Shown piece after piece: positions 46,190 through 57,600 of a stretch of 64,000 nt of DNA (the first letter of the stretch is position 1; each line of letters opens with the position of its first letter). The notes beneath the pieces are model-generated. The model was not told the origin of the DNA, ran no database searches, and saw nothing but the letters and a program-made list of their open reading frames with translations. Source of the DNA: Poa pratensis (taxonomy: Eukaryota; Streptophyta; Magnoliopsida; Poales; Poaceae); assembly GCA_947311845.1 (NCBI GenBank), contig CAMZMU010000117.1:75133862-75197861 (forward strand), read 5' to 3'. A program made the translations under genes and the position numbers.

Positions 46190-46845
46190 ACACAATATAG
46201 ATAGAAAACAAGTCTAGGAGTTTGTTTTGGCTGATTAAGACAAGGTGAAAAAAACACTTGCTTAGGAATGGAGCTGTTTACCCTACCTTTAGAGCCCATT
46301 TGAATTTTGAGAAGACAAAAAATCAAGATTTAAAAAAAATTAATTTGTCCCAGTGCAATATCTCGATGGATGGGACAACTCACTATTATAGATTTTCTAT
46401 AATAGTGAGATGCCCGACCCACTGAGCTACTGGACTAGAACAGAAAATGCAACACCCAAATTGTGAGCATGGGACTCGAACTTGGGTGGGCAAAGGGAGG
46501 CATCAACCCTTGCCACTAGGCTATGCCCATGTTTGCGACAAATCTACCACCATTAGGAGGTAATAGTTACAACCCTCCATCTAACAAAAATACACCCCAA
46601 ATTGTGAGCATGGGGAATGACACTATATAGATAGAACACAATTTGCAATGATTTCCAAACTATAAACTTGTTTGTTCTAACTTGGTCGTCAATCCGAGCC
46701 TTCATGAAAAAGTGCTAAAAAGGAGCTCCAAAGGTAGGGTAAACGACCTCATTTCTAAGCAAGCTATTTTCGACCTTGTCTAAATCAGCCAAATAACTGT
46801 TCTACAAATCTATTGTGTATATAAGAAGACTATGTGGGCTGGTTT
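46190..46845. repeat. Inverted repeat pair inside the composite element
   Basis: About 100 bp at 46190-46290 (CTAGGAGTTTG, ACAAGGTG, TTACCCTACCTTTAGAGCCC) return as reverse complement at 46727-46845 (GGAGCTCCAAAGGTAGGGTA, CTAAGCAAGC, ACCTTGTCTAAATCAGCC). The arms enclose the SINE-like sequence. A second short match, AATTGTGAGCATGGG, occurs as direct repeats at 46458 and 46600. Confidence 0.75.
46360..46535 (-). mobile_element. tRNA-derived SINE-like sequence
   Basis: Read on the minus strand from 46535: GGCATAGCCTAGTGGCAAGG (box-A-like) and, about 35 bp on, AAGTTCGAGTCCC (box B), then unrelated text with a second TAGCTCAGTGGG motif and a T-rich end near 46340. Spacing fits a tRNA-like SINE head. 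It may be two SINE heads in a row. No perfect TSD was found, and it does not fold as a functional tRNA. Confidence 0.5.
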
Positions 46846-47615
46846 TTTCATTTTTTTTTGATGTTTTTTGAATATTTTATGATTATTTTGAATTCGGTAG
46901 GTTTGACCAAGATTTAAACAAGTTTAAAACATGAAAATGAAAAACTAAGCCTGGATCCTTCTTAGTCACTCCAAAATGAAGCTTTGTGAGTTTTTGGAAA
47001 ATTTCATGTTGCAAATCCAAAACCACATCTCTTCACACATGAGAGTTAATAGTTTGAGATTTGAGATTTCACACCACATTCAAGCATATTTTGTTTGAAT
47101 GTATCTAGACCTTGTTTATCAATTGGAGTTGTTAGTATATGACAAACTAAGAACATGTGCACTGGTTTTTCATTTTTTTGATTTTTTTGAATATTTTATG
47201 ATTATTTTGAATTCGGTCAAACCTAAGTTTGACCAAGATTTAAACAAGTTTAAACATGAAAATGAAAAACTAAGCTGGATCCTTCTTAGTCACTCCAAAA
47301 TGAAGCTTTGGTGAGTTTTTGGAAAATTTCATGTTGCAAATCCAAAACCACATCTCTTCACACATGAGAGTTCATAGTTTGAGATTTGAGATTTCACACC
47401 ACATTCAAGCATATTTTGTTTGAATGTATCTAGACCTTGTTTATCAATTGGAGTTGTTAGTATATGACAAACTAAGAACATGTGCACTGGTTTTTCATTT
47501 TTTTTTATGTTTTTTTGAATATTTTATGATTATTTTGAATTCGGTCAAACCTAAGTTTGACCAAGATTTAAACAAGTTTAAAACATGAAAATAAAAAACT
47601 AAGCCTGTATCCTTC
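46840..47615. repeat. 325-bp tandem repeat, about 2.4 copies
   Basis: GTATCTAGACCTTGTTTATC occurs at 47101 and 47426, giving a 325-bp period. Each unit also has TTTTATGATTATTTTGAATT, GTTTGACCAAGATTTAAACA, AACCACATCTCTTCACACAT and ACATGTGCACTGGTTTTTCA. The third copy stops near 47615. Parts of the unit recur in inverted orientation at about 48630-48800 and near 45940-46020. Confidence 0.85.
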
Positions 47616-47905
47616 TGTTGGTGAATGTTTTTTGAACAAGTGCACAAGTTTTTTGAATGTTTTATGATTCATAGTTTGTGAAGGATTTTTCGTGCAAATT
47701 CTTGTGCATCATCTTTTAAACAAGTGCACAAGTTTGAACAACATTTTGGTGAATGTTTTTTAATGGACAAGCGCCATTTTCATTCATATTTAGGGGTGGG
47801 CCACAAACGGCCATTTTACATAGTACTTCTAATAATAACAAAATATAAAAACTAAAAAATTTGCCCTTCGGTTGCCGGCGATGGTGCGGCGGCGGTGTCG
47901 TCAAT

Positions 47906-48263
47906 CTACGGATCGACGCCGAGGTCCTCCTGCTCTACGATGCGGAGGACGGTCACGGCGACCTCCCGCGCGTCCACCGCCACACGAAAGCGCTGCTCGG
48001 CGCCCTCCTCGCCGGCCTTGAACGCCTCCACCGCAGCGGCCAGCTCGGCGTCGGCGTCGTCCACCCTCTTCCATGCTGGCAACAAGACGTCGAGGAGGAC
48101 GCGGAAGCTGCAGGTGCCGGTGCGGCCGCCGCGCGTGACGCAGCACCCGCCCGGCGGAATCGGCGGCAAATCGTCCGGAAGGACGAACTCTTCGTCGTCC
48201 TCGTCGGAGCGGTTACCGCCACCGGAATGGCCACCGCGGCCCGCGTTTAAACCCCCCTCCTAA
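47906..48263 (-). CDS. Repeat-encoded small protein, family member 2
   Basis: The minus strand begins MFRRG at 48263 and, after a probable shift, reads RGGHSGGGNRSDEDDEEFVL, PDDLPPIPPGGCCVTRGGRT, then CSFRVLLDVLLPAWKRVDDA and AVEAFKAGEEGAEQRFRVAV, and ends EQEDLGVDP with a stop at 47906. The opening matches member 1 (RR-G, then RGGHSGGG, then SDE), and the sequences upstream of both starts share TGGGCCGTGGC-like text. The middle looks helical (LLDVLLPAWKRV to RFRVAVDAREVAVTVLRIVE). The function is unknown. The ATG is separated from the good frame by one shift, so it may be a pseudogene. Confidence 0.45.
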
Positions 48264-49108
48264 ACATTGTGGCTACGCGGTGCTGGATCTGCAGCTGGAG
48301 GTGGATTGGTCGCCGGCGGCGACAGTGGGAGCGGCGAGTGAGTGGGGAAAAATGGGCCGTGGTATTGGGCCGTGGCAAGGTGTTTGGGCCTTAGTTGGTT
48401 GGGCCGTGCCGTTCGGCCGTGGCGAGGCGGTGAGAATAGAAAAAAACACCATTTGGGCCGTTGCCAATGCGTGTTTGACATATTCAAAAAACAAAACTAA
48501 AAAAAACTTGTGCACTTGCGGTTTAGCATAACTAATTCAAAAACATTCAAAATATATTTCATGTTCATGTATTAAAATTGTTCATGTTCATGTCTTAAAC
48601 TTATTTCATGTGCACACTTTCAAATGAGTTCAAACTTGTTTAAATGTTGGTCAAACTTGGGTTTGACCGATTTTAAAATAAGCATAAAAAATTCAAAAAC
48701 AATCAAAAAAAGCAAAAACCAGTGCACATGTTCTTACTTTGTCATATACTAACAACTCCAATTGATAAACAAGGTCTAGATATATTCAAACAAAAAATGC
48801 TTCAATAGATGACATCTTTATAGTGACAAATGACACTTTATTTACCACTTGGTAAATAAAGAAGTAAATCATTGTCTATAGATGACATCTTTTATATGCC
48901 TCTACCTAGTTGACAAGGTTTCACAAAAGTGTTGGACATGGTGAACACAAGAACGTGCGAATACCAACATCGGCATGTCCAGAGCACGCCCCCAAGGTGT
49001 TCGACATGGTGATTACATGGCCAGTTCACAGAAGTACTCCCCCACACGCTCCCAGCGCTGGCCCTGGAGCTGACTCTGTTGTTGCAGCTGGCTCTGTAAC
49101 TGTTTCCT

Positions 49109-49624
49109 CTAGTTCAACTTCATCTCGTAGAGAATTTCTGAGCACACCAATCTGTCCTCCGCCAGCCCGGCAACTAGACTGAAATCCTCTAGGCTCACCG
49201 CTACTTCGAAGTCCAGGCTCGGGGTTGAAATCCTGCTCGATGAGCTCTGGCCCGAGCTGCTCTGGTCGTCCGCAGCAATGTTGCGCATCGAGGCAAGCCT
49301 CTGTCTCGGCCTCGGCGGCGAATGACGGCAAAGTGGAAAACCCTTGCCGCCGTAGCCGTGACGCAGCCACGCCAGCTTCAACACCTGCTTCACCGAAATC
49401 CGGTATCGCTTGCAAAGACGATAGGTTGAATCCCTCGCCGCTGCCCGAGTCACGAATCGGGCCGCCGGTCTCCTCTGCGACCGCGTACCCGCACCACCCC
49501 ATCCTCCACCCTCCCTCGTCGCCCTTACCTGCGATTGCGACCGCAAGCCCTGCGTCGCCGCCCGCCTGCTCGACTCCGATTGCCGCTTCTCTTCTCGCGC
49601 CGCCGCTCGACTCGCCCGCTCCAT
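49109..49624 (-). CDS. Third ORF of the composite element, unrecognised
   Basis: 171 codons from MERASRAAAREEKRQSESSR to SLEDFSLVAGLAEDRLVCSE and a stop at 49109. A basic N-terminal half and an SSSGQSSSSR linker precede a more ordinary acidic/hydrophobic end. A longer frame on the same strand (49862-49026, 278 codons) overlaps it and starts inside the terminal array. I prefer the shorter one because its composition is less repetitive, but the choice is open. No domain recognised. Confidence 0.3.
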   Translation of the reverse strand: MERASRAAAREEKRQSESSRRAATQGLRSQSQVRATREGGGWGGAGTRSQRRPAARFVTRAAARDSTYRLCKRYRISVKQVLKLAWLRHGYGGKGFPLCRHSPPRPRQRLASMRNIAADDQSSSGQSSSSRISTPSLDFEVAVSLEDFSLVAGLAEDRLVCSEILYEMKLN

Positions 49625-49859
49625 CTACCGCCGTCGCAAGGATGATTTCCTCCAGCCTGGAGAAGCCGAGACGACAGAACAGGAGTGAGCTCCAAGGGAC
49701 GCCGGCGCGTGGCAGAGATTGTTCCCCCACGAACAGTGGCAAATGTCGCATAGGAGCTATTACCACCGCTACAGAGCACGCGTGAGGTCCCACTCGTAAT
49801 AAACTAATCCATGTAACGGTCAAACGGGGTTTACCGCGCGGGGATAATGAATTAACGGC

Positions 49860-49976
49860 CATGTCGTGCCTGAGCTATTTCTGCACAGAGAGATGTCGCA
49901 CCACAGCTATTATTGCGAACGATGTCGCTTTGCAGCCAATTCGCTACAAAGACGTCGCATAGGAGCTATTCACCCA
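49860..49976 (-). repeat. Right terminal array (30-bp motif, four units)
   Basis: Inverse counterpart of 44265-44385, with the same unit spacing. An additional single unit (GTCGCATAGGAGCTATTA) lies about 209 bp further in, at 49745-49762, so the right end has an extra copy not seen on the left. Confidence 0.75.
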
Positions 49977-52900
49977 GCAGTTCACTAGCAACCAAAACAT
50001 CATCTTTCACAAAAAAATATTTAGTCTTAGTAAGATACACATTATTCATTGTAAAAAAAGTAAGTCTATCATGCCATATTTTCGTCGACATTTATCTGTA
50101 AAGGAATTGCTAAAATACAATATCTGATATTTTTTTAAGTTCTAGTCATTTTCCATTCAAGAATGCTATTCGGCCACTTTTACGAAATTTTACTCAGTTT
50201 TTAATTGTTTATCTATTTATTATTTTTGTGTCTGTTTCTCTGTTATTTGTGAGTCTACATTTAATTGTTATGCAGGGAATTCTCCTATAAATTGGAGGAG
50301 AACAAGGCAAAACCAAGTAAATTAGATACACACATATATCCAACATACCAGAAAGGCGCCACCTTTTCATGACCTATTCTTCGACCACGGAACTTCATGC
50401 ACCAGGATTGGGTCTACATATATTCGATTTAGCGATAATTAATATAAATTAGATGGAGTAGTATTCAATTGATGCACTAACCAATTATCTCAAATGTACA
50501 AACTGATGAAAGGGGCTAAATAATATATTTATATTTCAACACTCAACTCACGTTTAGACTATTTTAGTTCTTAGCGTGGTACTGAGTGAGTAGAGTCTTG
50601 AACTTGTCTTAAATCTGATACGATATTAAATTGATACACTAACCAATCATCTCAAAGCTATATTTAGGAAACATATTTATATTTTTTTTTTGAGATTGAA
50701 ACATATATATATTTCAACATATACACCAGAATTTGAACAGGGATACGGTGCCACTTTGACCCAAATCGTACGTATAATGCGTAGGGTGGAAAGGTATACC
50801 GCCTTCGTGGCAAAAAAAGAAAAGTTTAGCCGACCCAACTAGCGTCTCTTCCGGATCTAAACAACGCAATGATGCCAAACTCGCCTTTCGCCTTTCCCTT
50901 TTCTCTTGTGCGTTTGTGTCTGCTAGCTGTGGGGTTCGAAACTTGGAATGTGGCCTAGCTGCTGCTCGATCCATACCTTCATGTCCGTATGCGTATCCAT
51001 GCACCTCAGATTGAGCCTGGATGTATTATTTCCTGCAGGACGAGGGGCTGGCAGTAGAGCTTTCATATCACCTTTCTGGCAGCTTCTAGCTAGCACGGTC
51101 TTGTTAATTGGGTGGTTACATGGGTATACGTTGCTTTTCCCTAGTCTTAAACTCTGTAAATAACATTCTATTCTATCTAATCGGGTGACGGGTACGACCG
51201 TCTTAAAACTCAAAATACGTTGCTTTTGTTAAACATGTTTCGGATCAACACACGAGTGAGCTTTCTGCCAGTGTCATGTGAAAATGTCCCAGGAAGGCTC
51301 CACATATCAGGACATCCCGCATCGGATATTAACATGGGATAAATCCAACATAAAACTATTAATTACCAACGATGAACATGTGCAAATACTACAAATATCA
51401 CATTTATACAGAAAAGATATCCTTTATGCAACCTTTTGGTCTAATTCTGGCTTTAACACTTTGTTCATACCCTAATGCATGCCCTAATGTCCCAGCTTTT
51501 GTCCTTTGGATCGGCAACATTAAGAAAGCCAGGCAGGCAAGAAAGACGATAAAAGGAACAAAACAAAGGAGAAAAAAGGGTCTCACAAAAAAGCGGCGAG
51601 GAAAGCAAACAAAGTTATATCATCATGTTCTTGTACGCATGTCGCCTCGTTAATAGCCTCGCTCATGATCATCATCCCCTCCGTACCTTAATTAGCTTAA
51701 GCGGGTAATGTAGTTACTTGGGCAGGGTAAAAATATATTCCATAAATTTATTCGGTGAATATACATAATGGAATTTCATTTCAAAAATTTCTCACGCTAC
51801 CTCATGCAGGTTCATGCATGGACGTGTACGATTCTAGGCGTCTTGAGAATTGTTTCTTGACGAGATGCATTTTTTTCTAGGAACACGTCTGTTGACCAAA
51901 ATTATGATTACAAAGAATCAAAAACGCTAGATTGCATGATTATGATGATGAAAACTTTAAAATCCGAGTAACTAAAAACTCGGTTGAAGTGCGGGGGATT
52001 TTCAAATATGTCACAAGTCGATTGAACTGATTTGTGCCTCGTTGACTAATTTAGGGTTTAGCGTTTAGGGTTTATTGGCTCCAGCTTGGCATGGCTCGAC
52101 ATGTTGCTCTACCTCCAGGACCTAGCGGGAGCTATGTACCGAACAACAAGTACGCTCATGTCGGAGGCTCTCGCAAGAAGCAACTACCTCACCCATAGTT
52201 GTGCTTGAACTTGAAGATTGCGTCTCACCCGTCGGAATCGGCAACATAGAGCAGATCTGTGTGTTGAGCTAGAGTAATGCGCGCCCGTCTTTCCGCGGGA
52301 CGCGAGTTTGGCAACCCAAGGTAGCACGAGGATCCCGAGTGGGTTCAGGTGCGACCCGCACAGGAGATGGTGGCCGGAGGTGCCGTGGCGTGCCAGGAGG
52401 CGATGTGGACGACTAGGGATGATCCGTCCTCCGAGGATCCGGAGCTCCCGACTTCTGCATCATTCGCGGTCTACCGACCGAAGGACACCGCATGAGGGAG
52501 AAGAACCGGAGCGGCGTGTGGGGTCGGCCCATTACAACATGATGAGCGGATTCAGAGGCGTGGGAGGCGCGATGGTAGCTGGAGGCACCGCTCGGTGGCA
52601 TATTATAAAGTTTGATCAAGTATATTAATATCTGTAATACCACATGCATATAATATGAGAATGAATTTTACGCAGAATGTAATAATAATTTTTTACATTA
52701 TCGATGTTGATACTTTTTTATATATGTTTGAGCAATTTTTTTTACTTTGACTAAACTCAGAATGCTCGTAGATAATTACATGCACATGCACGTGCGTGCA
52801 TCGTTAAGATCCATTTATTTGGGCAGAGCTAGAAGCAGGGCGGAGTGCACACGCGCGTATATATGGACGTGCAAGTTTATATAGCTAGCTTCAGCTTTAT

Positions 52901-54672
52901 CATCGTCCTATCATCGCTCAACTTGCATCATTTCAACACACGACCGTCTCCAAGTGATTGCACGCTCGACCCCTTTTTAATCGTTTCGTCGCGTCAATCC
53001 ACAATTCTACACAGGGCACCAGAAATTAGCGCGCGCGCGTACGTGCATGCATCATTGGTTCATGGAGTGAGGTCGACTAGCTTATAGCGACTCGAATTCT
53101 TTTTTCCTAGGGCAGATCAATGATCGTACCTATGCTGCAATGCATCGAATGATCGAACTAAATTAACATGATATCCTAGCTGATTAATATCCTTACCAAT
53201 GACAGTAAGTACATCTGGCAACACTTTGTTTTTAGGGAACACTTGTTTTATAACGAGTTGCAACACTTTCGATCAGTATATATCGTCCAGATCTTGGTTA
53301 TTCTTCCCGCGATTCTTTTCACAAGATAAAGATTAATTTTGGCAGAGACACAGTCCGGCCATGTTTGGAGGCAAAGAGATCTCATTTCTCATCACATCTC
53401 ATCTCGAGAATTATATAACTAAGGAACACGTGCAATAATCACTTCCGTATCAAAACCAAAGATCACAAAGGACAATTGATCTTCGAGAACCTCGAACAAT
53501 ATTTTCAAACAAGATCACAATCAGATTACGTACAAGATTATGCATGATAAGACAAACTTGCATGCATGCATGCATATTGGTTCAAGAATCGAGGAGTGAC
53601 CATCAACCAACTAGTATCACTATATATTTCCTCATAAAAAAGAGTAGTTCTTTTTTTTGGCAAAATGATACGATCTTGGTTCGTCGTGATTTGAACTTGA
53701 TGCGGCTAGCTAGCTAGCAAGTCCCTGTGTATGTGTATGCATGCGTGTGTGTGTTCCTTTTGGAATTTCCCGATGCATGCAAAGTAGGGTTGCAAAGCAA
53801 TAATTAAAGGGAACGGACAGCAAGTACTGCACCGTGCATGGTGGAGGAGATGATGGTCTCATCCCTACCATGCACCAGCCACACATCCATGCCAAACAAG
53901 AAAATTACAAGGTGAGATCAAGGATGATGAGTTGCATTCCTCAGATCGAGGGCATGCATACAGCATATGCTTGGAAAACTCTAAATCAAAGGACACAATA
54001 CATTTCGGTATTTACATGGAAATTCCAGAAAAACATAAAATATAATCCCGAATTTTGTTGGTTCACATAATATACCTAACATTTTCTATAGTTTTAATGC
54101 TTTAGAACTTGTATATGTGGCACTTTCTTTTTCTTTTCTTTTTCCATATCACTCGTCTCTTCTCAGGTGCACAAAGTCCGCTCAACCAAGAATTGCATGT
54201 GATGGCTATGCATCTAGGTACACAAAACAACATGATGAAACTACTACACTAGCATGGGTACACAGATATGGCATTGATCATCTCTTGCACATGAGCATGA
54301 TACTCCCATCTTTCTACAAAATCTTGTGTGAAATCATTGCCCTCCCTAGTTTTCCTCTATAGTAGCTAGTACACTTTTTTTTTTTTGCGAATGGGCTTGT
54401 ACACATCTATATATCTTTGCACATATATGTACATCCATGTCGATCTATATATCCATCAACCACTACTGCACCATCTCTTATGTTCTGCCGACATATTAAT
54501 TCTCTTCACCACCAGTAGCACCATCTTCCTGCTCACCAACTCGCTCGCTCACTCCTCACTGCTCTTCTTCTCGCTCCTAGCTTCTCTCTGCCTCAACTAC
54601 TCAATCTCATCAACGTCAATCTGTTTCATTTCCTTCTACTACCAAAAGTTCGATCTTGGTTAATCCATCGCC
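49977..54672. other. Gene-free interval and upstream region of the Aux/IAA gene
   Basis: No exon with splice context or recognisable domain. TATT-AATTGAT-CACTAACCAAT phrases repeat at about 50455 and 50625. A GC-rich patch at 52300-52600 has frames open but no motif. GCATGCATGCATGCAT near 53565 is an RY-type repeat. Text from about 54400 to 54672 is C/T-rich and fits a promoter and leader, with TATA-like ATATATATC-type motifs near 54410-54455. Confidence 0.4.
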
Positions 54673-57600
54673 ATGATGAATCTTATATCGTTTGAGACGC
54701 CTCCTCTTGCTAGGCAAGAGATCAGCTCTCCAGCCACCTTCAAGGTGGCAAAGGAAGGGAGCGCTAGCGGGACATGCTTCCACGGCAGCCATCTAGACCT
54801 CAGCCTAGGCATCTCCTTGTTTCCCGGCGGCCGCTGCGGCGCTGCCGGTTGTGGTCATCGAGGCGGCGGCGGCAATGTCGGTCGCGTGCAGAGCGGAGGC
54901 ATGACGGCTAGTACGGCCATTGCGGACACGCTTAGCGCGGGACATGGTGGTGATCTCCATGGCATTGTGAGTAGCAGCAGCTGGACGGCGGCGTTCATGC
55001 CGAGCCCGACGGGCTTCATGCACCCCTGGAGCCTCGCCGCCCGGCAGCAGAAGGCAGCCGCTGAGCAGGACAGGAGACTTGCGCCGCCACTGACGACGTA
55101 TGTGACAAGGTGAACCAATTTTTTTGTGTTGACAGAGTTAGTATTTAAGCACATCTATCCATATGCATCTCCATGCATGTATACCTAATTAGCTATTCAT
55201 GCATGTTTCATTATCCCTAGCAGCCAATTTATGGTTTTGTTTGTCATTTGATGGGTTCATATATTGCTACTTTTCAGTAACTACATATAGCTGCTAGTCT
55301 GGTTACGAATACGCAGTCATGGGTTAAGCAAATATATATGAGGGAAAGTGAAGAATCAACGTACTTACAAATGATTGCAATCATGAACATTTTGAACCCC
55401 TTACTACTCCACTAGCGCATCAATTAGTATTTTTCTGGTCGTCGTGTGCTTAGAACTGCGTTTCGAAATGATTGCGAATAGATTTTTCTACATGCACGTA
55501 CATTTCAACATATACGTATGTACTCCCTCCGTTTCACAGTATAAGATGTTTTAGGCCTTCTCCATAATCACGTGTACATCTATCTAGACACTAAACAGTG
55601 TATATGTCCATTCTATTTAGCATGAATCTATATATGCATGTGTAACACCTAAAACATCTTACATTGTGGAAGGGCCGGAGGGAGTACATGAAATGGAGTC
55701 CTTAACCGTTTTAAAAAGGAGTCCTTGAATCTAACTAATCTATTGGCTACCATGAATTGATGAATATGTTAAACCATGAACTTTGTTGCTTCGCTCCTGT
55801 ATTTCGTTTTCATCTTAGTTATTTTTATCTTCTAGCCGTCTACAATGCAAGATTTACAACTAATTTTATTACAGTAACACGATGTCCAAAGAAAAACGAT
55901 TATGTGTGAAAACGAATAAGTATGTTCTTCCTGCTGACTTTTCTTCGAAAAAATTTACCTACCCTACCTATATATAGGCTTTCCAGAAAAAATATACCGA
56001 AGCGGGGTACTAAGATATAAAATCAAATATTTTTGCTGGATGAGTTCATCTTGGGCTACTAAACACTTAAAGAAATTCACACACACAGTCAAATGAATCT
56101 TTAAAATTTTCGAAGATGTATATACAAATATACATTGCCGAAGCCGGTGCCGCAATAAGGCTACGGACGTGCACTTGTAAACTTTTAGGTGCATGTTAGC
56201 AGATTCTTGGAATACAATTTCTTGGGACCGTTAGTGAGGAGGTACACGTAGAGAAGATCTCCTGCAAGGAATTAAGAGGAAATATTCATCACAGACCAAT
56301 CAGGGGAGCAGCAATGATGGGTGCAGCATGGCTCTGCTCACTTGATTGAACGCCGGCCGTCTAGTGCAGTGCAGTCTTTTGCTCCCGCAGTAAAAAGAGA
56401 TCTCCAGTGAACAAGAAAAGGAAAAAAAAAATAGTGCAGTCTTCCATAAGAAAACGACTTTCGTGTCTCTGTCCGTGGCTGTGTTGCTCCCAATAATTGG
56501 ACAGCTGTACGTGCTAACTGTGGCCAGGTGGCCAGATGATTCATGTTTCTTCTATTTACATTGAGAAAGCATTTAGTCTGTGGCGGTGAGAGACAAAGGG
56601 GCTGGACAGTGGGTCCAACACAGCATCAGTGACACTTGCCACTACCTACTCGTAGTGTCAATTGCTGCTGTTATTTTTAATTGCTGCGATGCACTCTATA
56701 AAGAAGTTGGAGAAGTCATATGACAACTAAATTCAATTATATATATGATAGTACTCCAATATTAAAGAAAACTTTGCTACTCATTCATACTATACAAAAT
56801 TGCTTCATCTCGTGTTGCATTGACCACTGAAATATGGGACAAAGCCGCTCTCCAAGAAAATGTATGTGGGGACAGGTTAAAAAACATTGGGGAATCGAAA
56901 GAGAGAAAACTTTTGCTTTGGTTAGGCCCCAAGATAGTCTTTTGCCAATAAAGGGGATCAGACAATCCCCCTTTTCAAGTAAGAGTAACTTAGAGCAAGT
57001 ACAATAAGCTTATGTAAGCGGGCTATAAGAGTTAAAATAATATTTGTTAGATGACATGGAGGAGAGAGAATGAGTGGGCTCTCATGCAAGAGCCAGCTCT
57101 AGCACATGCTCCTAAGCACTTTGTGAGAGTGGGAGGTGGCCATATCTTAATAAAGTAATACATTCTTATATCTAACTATTGTACATGTTGGCTATATGGT
57201 TAGCTATAGATGACATGGAAATCTCTTATAGCCAACTGTTGGCTGTACTATTGTACTTGCTCTTAGTTAGTTTGGGTGATAACTTTTGAGGTAAAGTACT
57301 GGCTGAGGTTATTGGCGGAACACTAATCACATAGCAATTGGTAGAGTTTACTGTCTTTGTGGATAACACATTTCCGCGTAATTCCTGTAAATTTCTAGTA
57401 ATCCTGATACCACTCTTAAATTTATCATGTTCACTTGGAGTTATCTTTGCAAAAGTAAAATAAGGTTACCAACGTAATTGACAAACACTGATCTTAACTA
57501 TGTCTTTTCTCACTAACCATGTAACAAGTACATGTATTTGCATGCATGCATGATGCATGTGTATTACCAATACACTCTCACCTCAGAGTTGGACACTCGC

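Larger units (their letters stand above)
44265..49976. mobile_element. 5.7-kb composite element with inverted arrays of a 30-bp motif at its ends
   Basis: The left end begins GGTAAATAGCTCCTATGCGA (44265) and the right end is the inverse of GGTGAATAGCTCCTATGCGA (to about 49976). Each end carries four GCGAC motifs, at 44281, 44311, 44340 and 44372 on the left and at 49954, 49924, 49895 and 49863 (as GTCGC/GTCGT) on the right, with identical spacing of 30, 29 and 32 bp. GTGGGACC/GGTCCCAC follows about 165-180 bp in from each end. No clear TSD was found. Inside are two related minus-strand ORFs, a third minus-strand ORF, tandem 325-bp repeats and inverted repeats. It resembles a foldback or MULE-type non-autonomous element. 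No transposase is recognised. Confidence 0.55.

Noticed and set aside
46840..47615. CRISPR-like repeat array
   Set aside because: Units of 325 bp in direct tandem without spacers in a plant nuclear genome are ordinary tandem repeats. No CRISPR-like structure occurs anywhere in the window.
49026..49862. 278-codon minus-strand frame as the main third ORF
   Set aside because: It begins inside the terminal array and is Gly/Ala-rich throughout; the overlapping 171-codon frame looks more protein-like, though neither is proven.
44256..49985. 9-bp TSD for the composite element
   Set aside because: TCACCACAA on the left and CAGCAGTTC on the right do not match, and shifting the boundaries by a few bases did not give a match, so no TSD is claimed.
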